From Vasconcelosia minhoensis LEGE 07310 (GTDB lineage: Bacteria; Cyanobacteriota; Cyanobacteriia; Phormidesmidales; Phormidesmidaceae), in NCBI RefSeq assembly GCF_015207255.1, contig NZ_JADEXG010000031.1, positions 1 through 56,634 of the forward strand: a DNA stretch of 56,634 bases, given 5' to 3'. The translations under genes and the position numbers were made by a program. The stretch's first letter is position 1. Each line of letters begins with the position of its first letter. Positions 41,764 to 53,090 of the stretch are shown piece by piece. The notes below the pieces were generated by a model. The model had not been told where the DNA came from. It did no database searches and saw only the letters and a program-made list of their open reading frames with translations.

Positions 41764-43245
41764 GTGACCGAGACTCCTATGCCGTCTAGGCCGACCCCTC
41801 CGTTTAATCCGATGTCGGGTAGACCCGTCCCTGGCGACACGCCTGTGTTTGCGCTGAAGGAGCTGGTTTCGCGGCTGCAGCGAGAGCAGTATAAAATTCA
41901 GGATTTGCTTAGCTCGCTGGGGTTTGCGCTGCGCAGCCTCAACAACATCAACCAGTTTCTAGAGCTCATCCCGATGATTGCCAGTCGCGTTACCGACGCT
42001 TCTGGCGGGGCATTGGTGCTGTTTCATCCCGATGGGCAGCTGCGGCTAGAGCGGCTCTATTGCTCAGAAGACAGCGACTGTCAGACCATTCGCTTTGCGC
42101 TGGAGTCGGCCACCCATCAGATCACAGCCTCCCTGGCGGCAGCGGGGGGAACCGTCCAAGCTGCTCGCGGCACCCTGCAGATTCTGGACCAGCGGGTAAA
42201 TCGCTATCTCGGCCCAGATGTACAGCTGTTTGGCACGGCGATTATTGTGCAGAAGGCAGCCCGGGGGCGACTCTACATTTTTAGTCAGGATTCCGGCTAT
42301 ACCTGGACGGAGACGCGGCAAAAGCTGGCGCGGCTGGTTGCCGATCAGACCGCTGTCGCGATCGAGAATGATGAGCTGACGGTTGAGCTACGCAAGAAAG
42401 AGCGGCTGGATCGCGAACTTGAGCTCGGGGCCGAGATTCAAGCCCAGCTGCTGCCGCGACAATGTCCCCAAATTGAAGGGGTAGACCTAGCGGCGCGCTG
42501 CCTGACGGCGAGCAAGGTCGGCGGTGACTACTACGATTTCATTCCAACTAACTATGAGCAGCTGCGGGCTCCCCAATCTGAAACCTCTGCCAATCGGCCC
42601 TGGAGCTTTGCCATCGGCGATGTGATGGGGAAGGGCGTGCCAGCCGGACTGATGATGACGATGCTGCGAGGTATGCTGCGAACTGAGGTCCTCAACGGGC
42701 ATTCGCCCGGGCACATCCTCCAGCATCTGAACTGGGTCATGCATACCGACCTAGAAAATTCCCATCGCTTTGTCACCCTGTTTTACTCCGAATACAACCC
42801 GAAGACCCAGATGTTAGCCTACGGAAATGCGGCCCATAATCCGCCGCTGCTCTGGCAGGCCGCGACGAACACGGTGACCCGTCTCGATACGGACGGAATG
42901 CTGCTGGGCCTAGATATTGAGACTCAGTATCAAGAAAACCAGGTACAGCTGCGACCCGGTGATACCGTCATCTACTACACAGACGGATTTACCGATGCAG
43001 CCAACGCTCGGGGCGATCGCTTCGATGAAGAAAATCTGGTTGAAGCAGTCCGCTGGGCCTGCCGCAACCGTGATAAAGCTCAGGAAATTTTAACTTACCT
43101 ATTTGAAATGCTCCAGCATTTTGTCGGTGCCGATCGCAGCTCAGGCGACGACACGACCCTAATCGTCATGCGGATTACTCAGCCAGCTGAGTTTCGCCAG
43201 CTTTCGACTCGGGCAACGGACCGGCTGGGAGCGTCAGAAAATTAG
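41764..43245 (+). CDS. GAF-domain PP2C-type (RsbU/SpoIIE-like) serine phosphatase
   Basis: A 493-residue signalling protein. Residues about 30-210 are a coiled helix plus a GAF sensor (LNNINQFLELIPMIASRVTD..FGTAIIVQ); 220-475 is the SpoIIE/RsbU phosphatase with metal aspartates in KVGGDYYDFIP (about 254), GDVMGKGVPAGLMM (about 284), YYTDGFTDA and SSGDDTTLIVM. Such enzymes dephosphorylate anti-sigma antagonists or related STAS proteins; the partner is not in the window. The frame opens with GTG at 41764, while an ATG at 41779 would remove five residues. Confidence 0.9.
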   Translation: MTETPMPSRPTPPFNPMSGRPVPGDTPVFALKELVSRLQREQYKIQDLLSSLGFALRSLNNINQFLELIPMIASRVTDASGGALVLFHPDGQLRLERLYCSEDSDCQTIRFALESATHQITASLAAAGGTVQAARGTLQILDQRVNRYLGPDVQLFGTAIIVQKAARGRLYIFSQDSGYTWTETRQKLARLVADQTAVAIENDELTVELRKKERLDRELELGAEIQAQLLPRQCPQIEGVDLAARCLTASKVGGDYYDFIPTNYEQLRAPQSETSANRPWSFAIGDVMGKGVPAGLMMTMLRGMLRTEVLNGHSPGHILQHLNWVMHTDLENSHRFVTLFYSEYNPKTQMLAYGNAAHNPPLLWQAATNTVTRLDTDGMLLGLDIETQYQENQVQLRPGDTVIYYTDGFTDAANARGDRFDEENLVEAVRWACRNRDKAQEILTYLFEMLQHFVGADRSSGDDTTLIVMRITQPAEFRQLSTRATDRLGASEN

Positions 43246-43347
43246 GGCAAAATGGCCTTGCCCGGTTGCAAAAAATCTGTTAGAAGCCGGGTCTTAGCGG
43301 GGAATCTTGATAGGTATCGTCCCTAAACGGCTTTAGCCGTTCATCCT

Positions 43348-43638
43348 ATGCAACCTATGCCGCTGTCTATGCCGAATATCGACGCTGAGCTGTCGGGACT
43401 TCCACTCTTCCAAGTTTTACCTGCCGAACCGTCTACCGCGATCGCGTTCACCCCTAGTTTTTTCAGCCAAGACGCGCAAAGCTTAGTCACGACGCCTATT
43501 ATCGGTCAGTATTTTGACCAAGACCTGTTTGGTACGGTCGGTGAAATGCTCCATACTTTTGTAGAATCGGGTCAGGTTTGGGCGCTGCTAGCTGGGACTG
43601 TGTTTGGATATATGGTCCGCAGTCTGACCACCTATTAA
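43348..43638 (+). CDS. Small hypothetical protein with C-terminal membrane helix
   Basis: A 96-residue protein with a polar N-terminus ([20 protein letters not shown]..), a middle [19 protein letters not shown] and a C-terminal hydrophobic run [18 protein letters not shown], suggesting a tail anchor. No known family. The stop is 47 bases before the argH GTG. A hairpin AACGGCT..AGCCGTT lies just upstream at 43325-43341. Confidence 0.65.
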   Translation: MQPMPLSMPNIDAELSGLPLFQVLPAEPSTAIAFTPSFFSQDAQSLVTTPIIGQYFDQDLFGTVGEMLHTFVESGQVWALLAGTVFGYMVRSLTTY

Positions 43639-43685
43639 GTCTGCTGGCGGCGCCGCGATCTATCCTGTCCTATCCGAGGCCCGCC

Positions 43686-45077
43686 GTGAGCACCCCGTCC
43701 AACTCAACCTGGAGCCAGCGCTTTGAGTCGGCGCTGCATCCTACCATTGCTCACTTTAACGCCAGCATTGACTTTGACATAGCGCTCTTGGAGCATGACC
43801 TGACAGGGTCCCAGGCCCATGCGCAAATGCTGGGCAAAACCGGGATCATTTCGGCTGCCGAGAGTGAGCAGCTGGTGCAGGGGCTGGAGACGATTCGCAC
43901 CGAATACCGACAGGGCCAGTTTCAGCCCGGCGTCGAGGCCGAGGATGTCCACTTTGCCGTGGAGCGGCGGCTGACTGAGCTGGTCGGCGATGTCGGCAAA
44001 AAACTGCATACGGCGAGATCGCGCAATGATCAGGTGGGCACCGACGTGCGGCTGTATCTGCGCGACCAGATTGAGCAAATCCGCCAGCATATCCGCGCCT
44101 TTCAGCAGGCCCTGCTAACCCTGGCTGAGGCCCATGTCGAAACCCTAATCCCCGGCTATACCCACCTCCAGCGAGCCCAGCCGCTGAGCCTGGCCCACCA
44201 CCTGCTCGCTTACTTTGAGATGGCCCAGCGCGACTGGGAGCGGCTGGGTGACGTGGCCCGGCGGGTGAACATCTCACCGCTCGGCTGCGGCGCACTGGCG
44301 GGGACGCCCTTCCCAATCGACCGCCAGTTCACGGCAGAAAAGCTGGGGTTTGCCAGCGTCTATGGCAATAGCTTGGACGGGGTCAGCGATCGCGACTTTG
44401 CGATTGAGTTTGCCAGCGCCGCCAGCCTGATTATGGTGCATCTATCGCGACTGGCCGAAGAGGTAATCTTCTGGGCTTCGGAGGAATTTCGGTTTGTCAC
44501 CCTGGGCGACAGCTGCTCCACCGGCTCCAGCATCATGCCCCAGAAAAAGAATCCCGACGTGCCCGAGCTGGTGCGGGGTAAAACCGGGCGCGTCTTCGGC
44601 CACCTGCAGGGCCTGCTGGTGATGATGAAGGGGCTGCCGCTGGCCTACAACAAGGATTTGCAGGAAGATAAGGAAGCTCTGTTTGACACGGTGCGAACGG
44701 TGACCGGCTGCCTGGAAGCGATGACGATTCTACTCCAGGAGGGCCTGACCTTCCGGCCCCAGCGGCTGACCGCAGCGGTCTCAGAGGATTTCTCTAACGC
44801 CACCGACGTCGCGGACTACCTGGCGGCGAAGGGCGTTCCGTTCCGGGAAGCCTATAACCTGGTCGGCAAGGTTGTGAAGACCTCGCTGGCGGCTAATAAA
44901 CTGCTGAAAGACCTGACCTTGGATGAATGGCAGACGCTGCACCCCGGCTTTGAAGCAGATATCTATGCCGCGATCGCGCCTGCTCAGGTCGTCGCGGCTC
45001 GCAATAGCGAAGGCGGCACCGGTTTTGACCAGGTGCGGCTGGCCTTGAAGCGATCTCGCCAGCGGCTAGAGTCCTGA
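43686..45077 (+). CDS. argH: Argininosuccinate lyase
   Basis: Last step of arginine synthesis, splitting argininosuccinate into arginine and fumarate. The 463-residue protein has the superfamily signature [20 protein letters not shown], the [20 protein letters not shown] segment and [16 protein letters not shown]. The longest frame reaches back to 43578 through the upstream gene, but the GTG at 43686 gives the standard length and N-terminus ([20 protein letters not shown]). The GT2-TPR gene starts one base after its stop. Confidence 0.96.
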   Translation: MSTPSNSTWSQRFESALHPTIAHFNASIDFDIALLEHDLTGSQAHAQMLGKTGIISAAESEQLVQGLETIRTEYRQGQFQPGVEAEDVHFAVERRLTELVGDVGKKLHTARSRNDQVGTDVRLYLRDQIEQIRQHIRAFQQALLTLAEAHVETLIPGYTHLQRAQPLSLAHHLLAYFEMAQRDWERLGDVARRVNISPLGCGALAGTPFPIDRQFTAEKLGFASVYGNSLDGVSDRDFAIEFASAASLIMVHLSRLAEEVIFWASEEFRFVTLGDSCSTGSSIMPQKKNPDVPELVRGKTGRVFGHLQGLLVMMKGLPLAYNKDLQEDKEALFDTVRTVTGCLEAMTILLQEGLTFRPQRLTAAVSEDFSNATDVADYLAAKGVPFREAYNLVGKVVKTSLAANKLLKDLTLDEWQTLHPGFEADIYAAIAPAQVVAARNSEGGTGFDQVRLALKRSRQRLES

Positions 45078-45078
45078 A

Positions 45079-46305
45079 ATGACAACCATAAGCCTCTGCA
45101 TGATTGTTAGAAATGAGGCGGTCAACCTGCCGGGCTGCCTGGCCAGCGTCGCTGATCTGATGGATGAGGTCGTCATCCTGGACACGGGCTCTACCGATGA
45201 CACCACCGCCATCGCTGCCGAAGCCGGGGCTCGGATCTATTCTCATGTCTGGCAGGATGACTTTGCTGCGGCCCGCAATGCCGCCCTAGCAAAGGTGACT
45301 CAGGACTGGGTGCTGGTGCTCGACGCCGATGAAACCCTGACTCCGGCAGGGCGGCAGCTGATTCAATCGCTGAGGCAGTCATCTATTATTCAGGGTCATG
45401 ACCTCAATAGGCTGCTGGTGATCACCCTGCTGCGCCATGAAATTGGCGCGAAGCAGTCTCCCTACACCCAGGTCTCTCGCCTGTTCCGCCATCATCCTGC
45501 GCTGCAGTTTACCCGCCCCTACCATGAGACCATCGACGATAGCGCTGAAGCGTTGATGGCGCAGCATTCCCAATGGCAGGTGGCGCAGCTGGCGACCGTA
45601 GCCATCAATCATACGGGCTACCAGGCCGACCCGATCGCCGTCCAGGCTAAATTTGAGCGGGCGCAGCGCTGCCTGGAACGACAGCTCACAGCGCATCCTG
45701 ACGACACCTATACCGCAAACAAGCTAGGCGCGCTCTACGGGCAGCAGGGAGATTGGCTAAAGGGGGTGCAGCTGCTACAGCAGGCGTTGGCCAACGCGCC
45801 TGAACCACCTGACGCAATTACCCGCTCCGAACTGCACTACCACCTAGGGTTGGGCTATCGTCAGCTGGGACAATTTGAGGCTGCATCCGAGCACTATCAA
45901 CGGTCGTTCGCGCTCCCCATCCCAGATCTGCTCAAGCTTGAAGCGCATATTAATCTGGGCAGTTTATTAAAAGGGCAAAATGATCTGACGGCTGCCCTTG
46001 AGCAGTTTCAGACAGCAGCTCAGATTGATCCGAACAGCGCGATCGCGCATTACAACCTGGGCGTCACCTACCGGGCTCTGGGCCAGCTACCGGCGGCAGT
46101 TGCGGCCTATGAAACCGCGATCGCCTGCGACCCGACCTATGCCGACGCCCACCTGAACTTAGGCAGCGCTCTATTCAAGCTGGGTCGCCTGTCTGCCAGC
46201 AAGGCCGCCTTTGAACAGGCGATTCAGCTCTATCAGCAGACTGAGCCGGCAGCCGCCCAGCGACTGCGGCAGAAACTACAGGGCCTGGGCCTAAGGCTCG
46301 ACTAG
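45079..46305 (+). CDS. Family 2 glycosyltransferase with TPR repeats
   Basis: A 408-residue two-part protein. Residues 1-200 are a GT-A fold: ISLCMIVRNEAVNLPGCLAS, VVILDTGSTDDTTAIA, the DxD-like VLVLDADETLTPAG, and the acceptor-side FTRPYHETIDDSAEA. Residues about 215-390 hold five or so TPR units (YTANKLGALYGQQGDWLKGV; AHYNLGVTYRALGQLPAAVA; ADAHLNLGSALFKLGRLSAS). Such GT2-TPR proteins are frequent in cyanobacteria and may glycosylate proteins or glycans; the acceptor is unknown. It follows argH by one base. Confidence 0.88.
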   Translation: MTTISLCMIVRNEAVNLPGCLASVADLMDEVVILDTGSTDDTTAIAAEAGARIYSHVWQDDFAAARNAALAKVTQDWVLVLDADETLTPAGRQLIQSLRQSSIIQGHDLNRLLVITLLRHEIGAKQSPYTQVSRLFRHHPALQFTRPYHETIDDSAEALMAQHSQWQVAQLATVAINHTGYQADPIAVQAKFERAQRCLERQLTAHPDDTYTANKLGALYGQQGDWLKGVQLLQQALANAPEPPDAITRSELHYHLGLGYRQLGQFEAASEHYQRSFALPIPDLLKLEAHINLGSLLKGQNDLTAALEQFQTAAQIDPNSAIAHYNLGVTYRALGQLPAAVAAYETAIACDPTYADAHLNLGSALFKLGRLSASKAAFEQAIQLYQQTEPAAAQRLRQKLQGLGLRLD

Positions 46306-46367
46306 CGACAGTAGCGCGGGTCTTCCCAATCCGGTTCGGACATGGTTTCCCAAGGGATGACGTTACC

Positions 46368-46835
46368 TTAAGTGCCGGGTTGGCGTTTATTGGGAGTAGC
46401 CATGCGCTCAGGATGGTTCCAGGGCAGCAGGATGCGCTTGCACTGGGTTAAAATCTCTTCCCAGGAGAGGTTGGGCTGGCCCAGCAAACCGCGAAAAGTA
46501 TTGAGAATAGCTTCGGACTCTTCTTTTTGTAGTACCGAGAGTGGCTGTGACGCGCGAATTGGATCGATTTGGACAGCGGCGATCCCCTGGCGTACCGCAT
46601 TGGCAATCGCCGAACTGTGAGCTTTGCGGGCTATTTCGTACTGGCACTGCCAGCCCTTTTCACTGGAGGCGTAAAGCGCAGGCAGGCGATTGAGCGCAAA
46701 GGTTTCGACCTCAGCAGCTTTGACATAGCTTTGCAAGCGCGGCGGCAGTTGGGCCAGCTGCTGCTCAACCTCTTGTATGACCAGCGTTTCCATGACGTTG
46801 GTATAGACTCTCTCCGATATCGGCTCAACTTTCAT
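46368..46835 (-). CDS. ComFB-family protein (late competence / c-di-GMP receptor type)
   Basis: A 155-residue protein with the ComFB domain at about 8-100: VYTNVMETLVIQEVEQQLAQ..LQSYVKAAEVETFALNRLPALYASSEKGWQCQ. In cyanobacteria ComFB-like proteins have been described as cyclic di-GMP receptors affecting cell size, motility or competence. Whether this one binds c-di-GMP is inference from the family. The C-terminal 50 residues (SWEEILTQCKRILLPW..) are extra. ATG at 46835. Nearest neighbours give no functional link. Confidence 0.88.
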   Translation of the reverse strand: MKVEPISERVYTNVMETLVIQEVEQQLAQLPPRLQSYVKAAEVETFALNRLPALYASSEKGWQCQYEIARKAHSSAIANAVRQGIAAVQIDPIRASQPLSVLQKEESEAILNTFRGLLGQPNLSWEEILTQCKRILLPWNHPERMATPNKRQPGT

Positions 46836-47236
46836 CTTGTATTCCCCCTTTGGTCAGCTCACTGCTGGCCGTGTTCTTGATTAAGTAACGGTCTGGTTTG
46901 CACAATGCAATGCACTTAGGGCGCTGTAGTAGCCAGGCTAAATACGCACAGGCCGATCGGGCTAGCTTAATACCATTCGTGAAAACTATCCATGACCTTG
47001 AGCCTCACTCTATTCATAAGTTACCCAGATTGGCGAACGTAGATGGCAATCCTGAGAGAATCTGTAGAGAATTCTTTTTTAACAGAGAATTCTTTTTTAA
47101 CGCTAACCCTATTGAACTCAGCGTAACTAAGGCCTTTATCGATGCCTACGGTCTGAGCCTGTCCATCATCCAATCCATAAGGTTTTGACAAAACCCTTCA
47201 TGAAAGCAAAATCTAGGCGCAACCGGTCTTCCGCGG
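46836..47236. other. Gene-free gap holding a tandem repeat
   Basis: This 400-base gap upstream of comFB has no convincing gene. A 96-codon plus-strand frame from a TTG crosses it, but its residues EFFFNREFFFN come from an 18-base tandem repeat and it has no conserved look. The comFB promoter must lie in its first part. No tRNA or terminator is evident. Confidence 0.5.
47066..47101. repeat. Perfect tandem duplication, 2 x 18 bases
   Basis: The unit AGAGAATTCTTTTTTAAC occurs twice without mismatch (47066-47083, 47084-47101). Each unit carries GAATTC and a T6 run. It lies in a gap between two minus-strand genes; replication slippage is the simplest origin. Confidence 0.85.
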
Positions 47237-47893
47237 CTAAAAAACGGTATTTCTGACAAATTCGATGCCCTGCTTCACGGCCTCATAGCCAAATCGCAGA
47301 ATCAGGAAAGTTAGGGTGCCGCCCATGGCGCAGAGGACCAGGCCCGCCAGGCTAATCGCGCCGTCGTCATCGAGCAGGCCAAAGCCGGTGACGAAGATGC
47401 CGATCGCCGGTAGGGTATTGGTGCCGGGGATGGGAACCATCATCGAGATCGACATCAGCGCGATCGCAGTCCCAATCACAATCCGCCCCAAGCGACTGGT
47501 GCAGACCGGCGTCAGGCGGGGTCGCGAGACGGTCTCAATCCGCTGCAGCCAGGGGATGCCCTTAGTAATAAAGCCCTTCACCGTCTTCCGGTCAAAGCCG
47601 CGCTGACGCCAATTTTTGGGGAACCAGGGCTGCTCGGCCCCGGCGATCAGCTGCACCGCCAGCAGCAGCATGACGATGCCAAAAGGTACCGAGTAGCCAG
47701 GAGCCGGTACCGGCAGAGCCGAGGGCAGGGCCAGCAGCACGAAGAGAAAGCCAAAGGTGCGCTCCCCCGCCAGCTCTAGAATTTCCGCCAGCGTCACCCG
47801 ATTGACCGGGGCAGCCGCGATCGCGGCCTCCGTCGCGGGCAATTCATCAACCGCTAGAAAATAGCGCTGAAGCTCTGCCGATAGCTTGGCCAT
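47237..47893 (-). CDS. exoD: ExoD-family exopolysaccharide-related membrane protein
   Basis: The 218-residue protein matches the ExoD family: a short N-terminal helix, then ITLAEILELAGERTFGFLFV-like (VTLAEILELAGERTFGFLFV), LPSALPVPAPGYSVPFGIVM and several hydrophobic helices, ending TLTFLILRFGYEAVKQG. ExoD was named for altered exopolysaccharide in rhizobia; its molecular role is unknown. ATG at 47893, 23 bases past the ahcY stop. Confidence 0.88.
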   Translation of the reverse strand: MAKLSAELQRYFLAVDELPATEAAIAAAPVNRVTLAEILELAGERTFGFLFVLLALPSALPVPAPGYSVPFGIVMLLLAVQLIAGAEQPWFPKNWRQRGFDRKTVKGFITKGIPWLQRIETVSRPRLTPVCTSRLGRIVIGTAIALMSISMMVPIPGTNTLPAIGIFVTGFGLLDDDGAISLAGLVLCAMGGTLTFLILRFGYEAVKQGIEFVRNTVF

Positions 47894-47916
47894 AGGATAT
47901 TTTCCCTAAGTTACCC

Positions 47917-49233
<1,317 letters not shown>

Positions 49234-49273
49234 CTAGCTAGCTTAATCGCAGTTTTGGCCAGATGCTAGCGAT

Positions 49274-50050
49274 TTAAGGAAAAGTCTGGGTTCTAACGTC
49301 CTCGCAGAATTGCTGCGCCGCTTCAATCGCCTGCTGCCGTAGGTTGACATAGGTTTTGGCAAAGGGGGGCTGCCAGTCAGAAAGGCCCCAGACGTCGGAG
49401 GTCACTAGCACCTGGCCGTCGCAGAAAGGCCCCGCGCCAATACCGATGGTCGGAATCGTCAGCGTTTGGCTAATCTGCTGAGCCAGCTTGGCCGGGATAT
49501 GCTCTAACACGATAGAGAACGCGCCTGCCTTTTCTAGCGCGATCGCTTCTGCTAAAATCCGTTCCGCTTCGTCGTCGGACTTGCCCTGCTGGCGAAAGCC
49601 GCCAAACTGGTGATAGGACTGCGGCGTCAGGCCGACATGGCCCATCACCGGGATGCCCGCCTGGACAAGAAAGGCGATGGTGGTCGCGATCGCCTCGTAG
49701 CCGCCTTCCAGCTTCACCGCCTGCGCCCCGGTTTCCTTCAGCGCTCGCCCCGCTGCCAGCATAGCCGCTTGCGGGCTGACCTGATAGCTCAAGAAGGGTA
49801 GATCTACGACCATCAGCGCCTGCTTGACGCCGCGCCGGACGGCTTTGGCATGGTGCAAAATCTCTTCCAGGGTCAGCGGCAGCGTCGTCTCATAGCCCAG
49901 CACCGGCATCGCCAGAGAATCGCCCACCAGCACCAGATCGGCCCCGGCCGCATCGACCATTTGGGCAGACAGAAAGTCCCAGGCGGTGAGCACCGCGATC
50001 GGGCGGCCTTCCTGCTTCCACTGAGCAAACTTATGAATCGTGATCGCCAT
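49274..50050 (-). CDS. panB: 3-methyl-2-oxobutanoate hydroxymethyltransferase
   Basis: Adds a hydroxymethyl group from methylene-tetrahydrofolate to ketoisovalerate, first step to pantothenate and coenzyme A. The 258-residue TIM-barrel enzyme has [40 protein letters not shown], the Lys in [27 protein letters not shown] and [19 protein letters not shown] at 50062 is also in frame; the ATG at 50050 fits the family. Divergent from rbcL. Confidence 0.95.
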   Translation of the reverse strand: MAITIHKFAQWKQEGRPIAVLTAWDFLSAQMVDAAGADLVLVGDSLAMPVLGYETTLPLTLEEILHHAKAVRRGVKQALMVVDLPFLSYQVSPQAAMLAAGRALKETGAQAVKLEGGYEAIATTIAFLVQAGIPVMGHVGLTPQSYHQFGGFRQQGKSDDEAERILAEAIALEKAGAFSIVLEHIPAKLAQQISQTLTIPTIGIGAGPFCDGQVLVTSDVWGLSDWQPPFAKTYVNLRQQAIEAAQQFCEDVRTQTFP

Positions 50051-50495
50051 GGCCAATCTCACAGAGGGGCTTGCTGCCAGGATAGCAACTGGCTCGTTAG
50101 CTCATCGGTATTCCACCCGACCTGCCCGCCCCAGTTCCCCAGCTGTTACATGACTTAAGAAATCGAAATTCATCTCAACCCAAATTTATAACTTTTAGTT
50201 ATGTAAATATACAGATCTTCTAAAAGAGACCTTATCAAAAGGCTGGTAGTATTCTGAAAGGCGTAGGTTTTTAAAGAAATATCTAAACCTAAGTCAGAGC
50301 AGTCATTTCAACAGTTGCGGCAGGCGTTTGCGATGGCGCTGCGGCTCTCAGCTTGGGACTCCTCTGAACCTTCATCTGCTGGGCGCGGGTTGCTTCGCCG
50401 GTCCTCGTCAGTCTTTTTAGCCTGGGGGGCAGCAGCAGGAGTTCGTTACACCATCGTTTTATTCAATCGTTCGATTCACAGGAAAAGGGAGAGAT
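50051..50495. promoter_or_regulatory. panB / rbcL divergent region with long rbc leader
   Basis: A 445-base gap that must hold the rbc operon promoter and the panB promoter. The part 50161-50300 is AT-rich and contains a LysR-type palindrome (listed separately). A long leader before rbcL is usual. Frames crossing it lack conserved features. Confidence 0.5.
50188..50202 (+). promoter_or_regulatory. LysR-type operator, candidate RbcR site
   Basis: ATAACTTTTAGTTAT is a perfect palindrome of six-base arms around TTT and fits ATAA-N7-TTAT, the T-N11-A form bound by LysR regulators such as RbcR/CmpR of cyanobacteria. It is about 300 bases upstream of rbcL and 140 from panB. Function is inferred from pattern and position. 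Confidence 0.5.
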
Positions 50496-51926
50496 ATGTC
50501 TTACTCTCAGTCATCGACTCAGTCGAGTGCTGGATACAAAGCCGGGGTACAGGATTATCGGCTGACTTACTACACGCCAGACTATACCCCCAAAGATACT
50601 GACCTGCTAGCGGCTTTCCGCATGACGCCGCAGCCCGGCGTGCCGCCGGAAGAAGCGGGTGCAGCCGTTGCGGCAGAGTCCTCGACAGGCACCTGGACCA
50701 CCGTCTGGACTGACCTGCTGACCGACCTAGACCGCTATAAGGGTCGCTGCTACGATATCGAGCCGGTTCAGGGCGAAGACAATCAGTACATCTGCTACGT
50801 CGCCTACCCCCTGGACCTGTTTGAGGAAGGCTCGGTTACTAACATGCTGACCTCGATTGTGGGTAACGTATTTGGCTTTAAAGCCCTGCGCGCCCTGCGG
50901 CTTGAGGATCTGCGGATTCCCGTTGCCTACCTCAAGACCTTCCAAGGGCCGCCCCATGGCATTCAGGTTGAGCGGGACAAAATCAACAAGTACGGTCGTC
51001 CCCTGCTCGGCTGTACGATCAAGCCTAAGCTGGGCCTGTCGGCGAAGAACTACGGTCGGGCGGTCTATGAGTGCCTGCGCGGCGGTCTGGACTTCACCAA
51101 GGATGATGAGAATATCAACTCTCAGCCCTTCCAGCGGTGGCGCGATCGCTTCCTATTCGTCGCTGACGCCATTCACAAGTCCCAGGCTGAGACCGGCGAA
51201 ATCAAGGGCCACTACCTGAACGTCACCGCCGCCACCTGCGAAGAGATGCTGAAGCGGGCCGAGTTCGCCAAAGAGCTCGAAATGCCCATCGTCATGCACG
51301 ATTTCCTGACGGCTGGCTTTACCGCCAATACCACCCTATCTAAATGGTGCCGCGACAACGGTCTGCTGCTGCACATCCACCGGGCCATGCACGCGGTAAT
51401 TGACCGGCAGAAGAACCACGGCATGCACTTCCGGGTGCTGGCCAAGTGCCTGCGGATGTCCGGCGGTGACCACATTCACACCGGTACGGTAGTCGGTAAG
51501 CTAGAGGGCGATCGCGGTGCGACCCTGGGCTTCGTAGACCTGCTGCGGGAGAACTACGTCGAGCAGGACAAGTCTCGCGGCATCTACTTCTCGCAGGACT
51601 GGGCCTCGATGGGCGGCGTCATGGCCGTGGCCTCCGGCGGTATTCACGTGTGGCACATGCCCGCGCTGGTGGAAATCTTCGGCGATGACTCCGTTCTCCA
51701 GTTCGGCGGTGGCACCCTAGGACACCCCTGGGGCAACGCACCGGGCGCAACCGCGAACCGGGTGGCGCTGGAAGCCTGCGTTCAGGCTCGGAACGAGGGC
51801 CGCAACCTGGCTCGTGAAGGTGGCGACATCATCCGTGAAGCCTGCAAGTGGTCGCCTGAGCTCCAGGCCGCCTGCGAACTCTGGAAAGAGATCAAGTTCG
51901 AGTTCGAGACGATGGATACCATCTAG
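50496..51926 (+). CDS. rbcL: RuBisCO large subunit, form IB
   Basis: Fixes CO2 onto ribulose-1,5-bisphosphate in carboxysomes. The 476-residue protein has the conserved [20 protein letters not shown] start, the catalytic KPKLG loop (Lys176, Lys178), the carbamylated Lys202 in [11 protein letters not shown], and the [17 protein letters not shown] and [17 protein letters not shown] segments. Sequence type and the adjacent rbcX identify form IB of beta-cyanobacteria. GGGAGA before the ATG at 50496. First gene of rbcL-rbcX-rbcS. Confidence 0.99.
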   Translation: MSYSQSSTQSSAGYKAGVQDYRLTYYTPDYTPKDTDLLAAFRMTPQPGVPPEEAGAAVAAESSTGTWTTVWTDLLTDLDRYKGRCYDIEPVQGEDNQYICYVAYPLDLFEEGSVTNMLTSIVGNVFGFKALRALRLEDLRIPVAYLKTFQGPPHGIQVERDKINKYGRPLLGCTIKPKLGLSAKNYGRAVYECLRGGLDFTKDDENINSQPFQRWRDRFLFVADAIHKSQAETGEIKGHYLNVTAATCEEMLKRAEFAKELEMPIVMHDFLTAGFTANTTLSKWCRDNGLLLHIHRAMHAVIDRQKNHGMHFRVLAKCLRMSGGDHIHTGTVVGKLEGDRGATLGFVDLLRENYVEQDKSRGIYFSQDWASMGGVMAVASGGIHVWHMPALVEIFGDDSVLQFGGGTLGHPWGNAPGATANRVALEACVQARNEGRNLAREGGDIIREACKWSPELQAACELWKEIKFEFETMDTI

Positions 51927-51991
51927 GCTCGGTTCTCAGTCGGTTTCAAACAGATCGGTTGCTCTGCGTTTAGCCCTGCGATTTGGCCCCC

Positions 51992-52390
51992 ATGGATCTC
52001 AAGCAAATAGCCAAGGATACAGCCAATGTTCTCTCTAGCTATTTGACCTTTCAGGCCGTGCGCACGGTGCTTAACCAGCTCAGGGAAACCGATCTGCCCC
52101 GCTTCTACTGGTTCAACGATTTCTCTACTCGGGAAAGCCTCCAGAATGGCGAAGCGTATCTAGAGCGGCTGATGCAGGCACAGCCAGACCTGGCTCTGCG
52201 GATTATGACCGTGCGCCAGCATCTGGCTGAAGAGATTACCGAGTTTTTGCCCGAAATGGTGCAGACCGGTATCCAGCATGCCAACATAGAGCACCGCAAG
52301 CGCCATCTGGAAAAAATTACCCAGATGAGTTCCGAAGAGCTGACGGCGGGCGTGGAAAGAACCGATGGAGACGATCCAGAACTCGAATAG
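51992..52390 (+). CDS. rbcX: RuBisCO assembly chaperone RbcX
   Basis: A helical dimeric chaperone that clamps the C-terminal tail of newly folded RbcL and helps form the L8 core before RbcS binds. The 132-residue protein begins MDLKQIAKDTANVLSSYLTF and has the peptide-binding helix region QAVRTVLNQLRETDLP and YWFNDFSTRESLQNGEAYLE. A TTG at 51983 is in frame, but the ATG at 51992 matches known RbcX starts. It lies between rbcL and rbcS, 65 and 67 bases from each. Confidence 0.97.
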   Translation: MDLKQIAKDTANVLSSYLTFQAVRTVLNQLRETDLPRFYWFNDFSTRESLQNGEAYLERLMQAQPDLALRIMTVRQHLAEEITEFLPEMVQTGIQHANIEHRKRHLEKITQMSSEELTAGVERTDGDDPELE

Positions 52391-52457
52391 GTCCTGCTTT
52401 GAACCCAAAGCAGCTGACCGCATCAACTGCTGTAAACCTCTCACCCGTGATTGATAA

Positions 52458-52805
52458 ATGAAAACCCTGCCAAAAGAGCGCCGTTACGAAACCCTCTCCT
52501 ACCTTCCCCCGCTGACTGACGCCCAGATCGAGAAGCAGATCAACTACATTCTCAAGATGGGCTTTATCCCCGCGATTGAGTTCAACGAAACCTCTGAGCC
52601 AGAAGTCTACTACTGGACGCTGTGGAAGCTGCCGCTGTTCAACGCCAACAATACCCGCGACGTCCTAGATGAAATCCAGGCCTGCCGCTCGGAGTACGGC
52701 AACTGCTATATCCGCGTGGTCGGCTTTGACAACGTGAAGCAGTGCCAGATCCTCAGCTTCATCGTTCACAAGCCGGGCAGCAATAGCGGCGGCTATCGCT
52801 ATTAG
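52458..52805 (+). CDS. rbcS: RuBisCO small subunit
   Basis: Small subunit capping the L8 core to complete L8S8 RuBisCO. The 115-residue protein is typical: [71 protein letters not shown] and [12 protein letters not shown]. It ends the operon; several strong palindromes follow within 200 bases. Confidence 0.99.
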   Translation: MKTLPKERRYETLSYLPPLTDAQIEKQINYILKMGFIPAIEFNETSEPEVYYWTLWKLPLFNANNTRDVLDEIQACRSEYGNCYIRVVGFDNVKQCQILSFIVHKPGSNSGGYRY

Positions 52806-52862
52806 GTCAGCTGGCCGGAGCGGCTCACCCTGTGGGAAGAGCAAGCTCTAGATCCCCCAGCC

Positions 52863-52885
52863 CCTTCTCCCCGCTTGGGAGAAGG
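52863..52885. repeat. Palindrome CCTTCTCCC / GGGAGAAGG, first copy
   Basis: A nine-base-pair perfect stem with loop CGCTT, 57 bases after rbcS. There is no T-run directly after it, so it may be a dispersed repeat rather than, or as well as, the rbc terminator. The same arms recur at 52938-52960. Confidence 0.75.
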
Positions 52886-52933
52886 AGGAACAGATTGTAA
52901 AATTTATTGGGTCAAGAGCAGTTGCCCAACTCA

Positions 52934-52964
52934 AAATCCTTCTCCCGTTCTGGGAGAAGGATTT
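52934..52964. repeat. Palindrome with CCTTCTCCC / GGGAGAAGG core, second copy
   Basis: AAATCCTTCTCCC and GGGAGAAGGATTT form a perfect 13-base-pair stem with a five-base loop. The core arms are identical to the first copy 70 bases upstream. Elements with this CCTTCTCCC..GGGAGAAGG form are frequent between cyanobacterial genes. Confidence 0.8.
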
Positions 52965-52991
52965 AGGATGAGGGCGATTCGTTTGTGCCTA

Positions 52992-53023
52992 AGTTAGGGA
53001 AGCTTTTTCCAGCCTCCCTAACT
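52992..53023. terminator. Hairpin AGTTAGGGA / TCCCTAACT
   Basis: Nine-base-pair perfect stem with a 14-base loop, followed on the plus strand by CAGGTTTTGTT. It could be the actual end of the rbc transcript, though the T-run is short and interrupted. Confidence 0.45.
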
Positions 53024-53090
53024 CAGGTTTTGTTATGGAATCCTAAAGTTTGGCTTAAAAACTCACGGCCTCGAACAGGAATGCGGCTTA

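Noticed and set aside
46898-47188. 96-codon plus-strand frame upstream of comFB
   Set aside because: TTG start, and part of it is translated tandem repeat (EFFFN repeated).
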